A stretch of DNA of 7,075 nt from Burkholderiales bacterium RIFCSPHIGHO2_12_FULL_61_11. Its GTDB lineage: Bacteria > Pseudomonadota > Gammaproteobacteria > Burkholderiales > Burkholderiaceae_C. Location of the stretch: the NCBI GenBank assembly GCA_001770785.1, contig MERZ01000349.1, forward strand, positions 20,833-27,907, written 5' to 3'. The translations under genes were made by a program, and so were the position numbers. Below the pieces are notes generated by a model, which did no database searches, was not told the origin of the DNA, and saw only the letters and a program-made list of their open reading frames with translations. Every line of letters begins with the position of its first letter. Positions within the stretch are counted from its first letter, which is position 1. Positions 6,282 through 7,075 of this stretch are shown one piece after another.

Positions 6282-6369
6282 GAGACCTCCATGATGAAGA
6301 ATTTGGAATCAATGCATAGTCCACTCCGGGCGCTTCGGCGCGGACGGGCTCCCGGAATGCCACCCGAAC
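6282..6369 (-). other. Gap between the aldolase-family and NiCoT genes with a GC hairpin
   Basis: The 88-bp gap contains TCCGGG (6325-6330) and CCCGGA (6351-6356) as an inverted repeat enclosing a small perfect hairpin GCGC-TTCG-GCGC (6330-6341), which overlaps the left arm by one base. No run of U follows on the minus strand, so it is not a standard intrinsic terminator. It could attenuate, stabilise or separate the transcripts. The AT-richer part near the NiCoT start (6296-6320) could hold a promoter, but no convincing -35/-10 pair was found. Confidence 0.35.
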
Positions 6370-7074
6370 TTATAAGCCGCCCGGAAAATGTTTGGCGGCG
6401 TAGTAAGCCCAGGCCTTTTGCAGGAGGGCTGGCCGCGACAGATTGCGACCGATTACCGCGCATTCCTCGGCGTTCAAGGGTTGTGGCGTACCGATTTGCA
6501 GCGCCAGATACTGCCGGTGCGCGTTCTCTTCCAGGTAAATCGCCTGCACGAAGGCATCGGACACGGATGCCGCGACCGTCACCGCGCCATGGCGTCGCAT
6601 GAGGGCCGCTTTCGCGCCGCCGAGGAACTCCGCCAACTCGAGGCCGAGCGCGGCCGAGTTGATTGAGGCCGTTTTCTGGAAGACAGGTACCGCGCCGAGC
6701 ACAGTGGCTTGCATGGTCACGGGTTGCCAGGCCTGCCCAACCGTGGTCAGCACCGTGGACCAGCGCGGGTGGATGTGCACGATCGCATGCACATCGGGCC
6801 GACGCAGGTAGATCTGCGAGTGCAGGTGGAACTCCATCGGCGGGGTGCGATCACCCGCAAGAGTGCGGCCGTCGAAGTCGATGTCGATGAAGTCGTGCTC
6901 GCCGATGCGGCTGCGCACTGAGTCGGCGGCATTGATCATCAGGCCGCGGCCGTCGGGCAAGCGGGCGCTGAAATGGCCGTTGAAGTCGATGATCTCTTCG
7001 CGCTCGAGCATGGCCAGCGCGAGTGCCAGTTGCTGGCGGGATGTGACAAGGTTCATGTTCATGTTCATGTTCAT
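6370..7074 (-). CDS. Class II aldolase/adducin-family protein, start uncertain at window edge
   Basis: At least 234 residues are visible. The family includes fuculose- and ribulose-phosphate aldolases/epimerases and decarboxylases that use a zinc ion to stabilise an enediolate. Visible motifs are NGHFSARL at 32-39 (counterpart of the family's GN-S-R phosphate-binding loop), E81 in PPMEFHLHSQIY, the zinc pair H100 and H102 in VHIHPRWS, and a third zinc ligand H162 in MRRHGAV. These form a complete metal and catalytic set, so it is probably active; the substrate cannot be named. The visible N-terminus is MNMNMNMN, coded by a hexamer repeat that runs off the window, so several ATGs compete as start and the true one may lie outside. 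The gene ends with a TTA leucine codon before TAA and is followed by the NiCoT gene after 88 nt. Confidence 0.8.
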   Translation of the reverse strand: MNMNMNMNLVTSRQQLALALAMLEREEIIDFNGHFSARLPDGRGLMINAADSVRSRIGEHDFIDIDFDGRTLAGDRTPPMEFHLHSQIYLRRPDVHAIVHIHPRWSTVLTTVGQAWQPVTMQATVLGAVPVFQKTASINSAALGLELAEFLGGAKAALMRRHGAVTVAASVSDAFVQAIYLEENAHRQYLALQIGTPQPLNAEECAVIGRNLSRPALLQKAWAYYAAKHFPGGL

Positions 7075-7075
7075 G
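7051..7075 (-). repeat. Hexanucleotide tandem repeat, at least four copies, at the aldolase-family start
   Basis: Four perfect copies of GTTCAT (plus strand; ATGAAC on the coding strand) plus one base reach the window edge, so the copy number is unknown. On the minus strand every copy contains an in-frame ATG and encodes Met-Asn. Copy changes keep the frame but alter the number of start codons and the distance to the ribosome site. Confidence 0.95.

Overview
The window is GC-rich and densely packed, with high-GC codon choice, short intergenic gaps and overlapping genes. Gene content and protein style suggest a betaproteobacterium, probably Burkholderiales (Comamonadaceae/Alcaligenaceae-like). 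That assignment is an inference from protein resemblance, because no rRNA or other taxonomic marker is present.

Layout, left to right. (1) Bases 1-246 hold the 3' end of a plus-strand gene of unrecognised family, ending in a histidine/glutamate tail encoded by a perfect hexanucleotide repeat. (2) Bases 247-556 carry no convincing intact gene. They contain a possible decayed minus-strand ORF, an AT-rich promoter (TTGACG-N17-TTAAAT) and, just downstream of the expected transcription start, an array of GTTC/GAAC half-sites that looks like an operator. (3) Bases 557-4387 are a probable plus-strand operon: a two-domain cupin protein, an EutA-like reactivating ATPase 11 nt later, and a proline iminopeptidase-type alpha/beta hydrolase 37 nt after that. 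(4) Bases 4374-7074 read on the minus strand: a class II aldolase/adducin-family protein whose start lies in a second hexanucleotide repeat at the window edge, then a NiCoT-family nickel/cobalt permease, then two short ChrA-type proteins. These last three genes overlap by 8 and 4 bp. The two operons converge and overlap tail to tail by 14 bp.

How the genes may work together. EutA is known as the ATP-dependent factor that reactivates B12-dependent ethanolamine ammonia-lyase, but the lyase genes eutB and eutC are not in the window. The partner of the cupin-EutA pair is therefore open. The NiCoT permease could supply cobalt for a B12 enzyme or nickel for something else, although it sits in the opposing operon. 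The most interesting points are the cupin/EutA pair without its enzyme, its operator array, the translationally overlapping NiCoT-ChrA-ChrA unit, and the two related CATGAR hexamer repeats in coding sequence at the two ends of the window.
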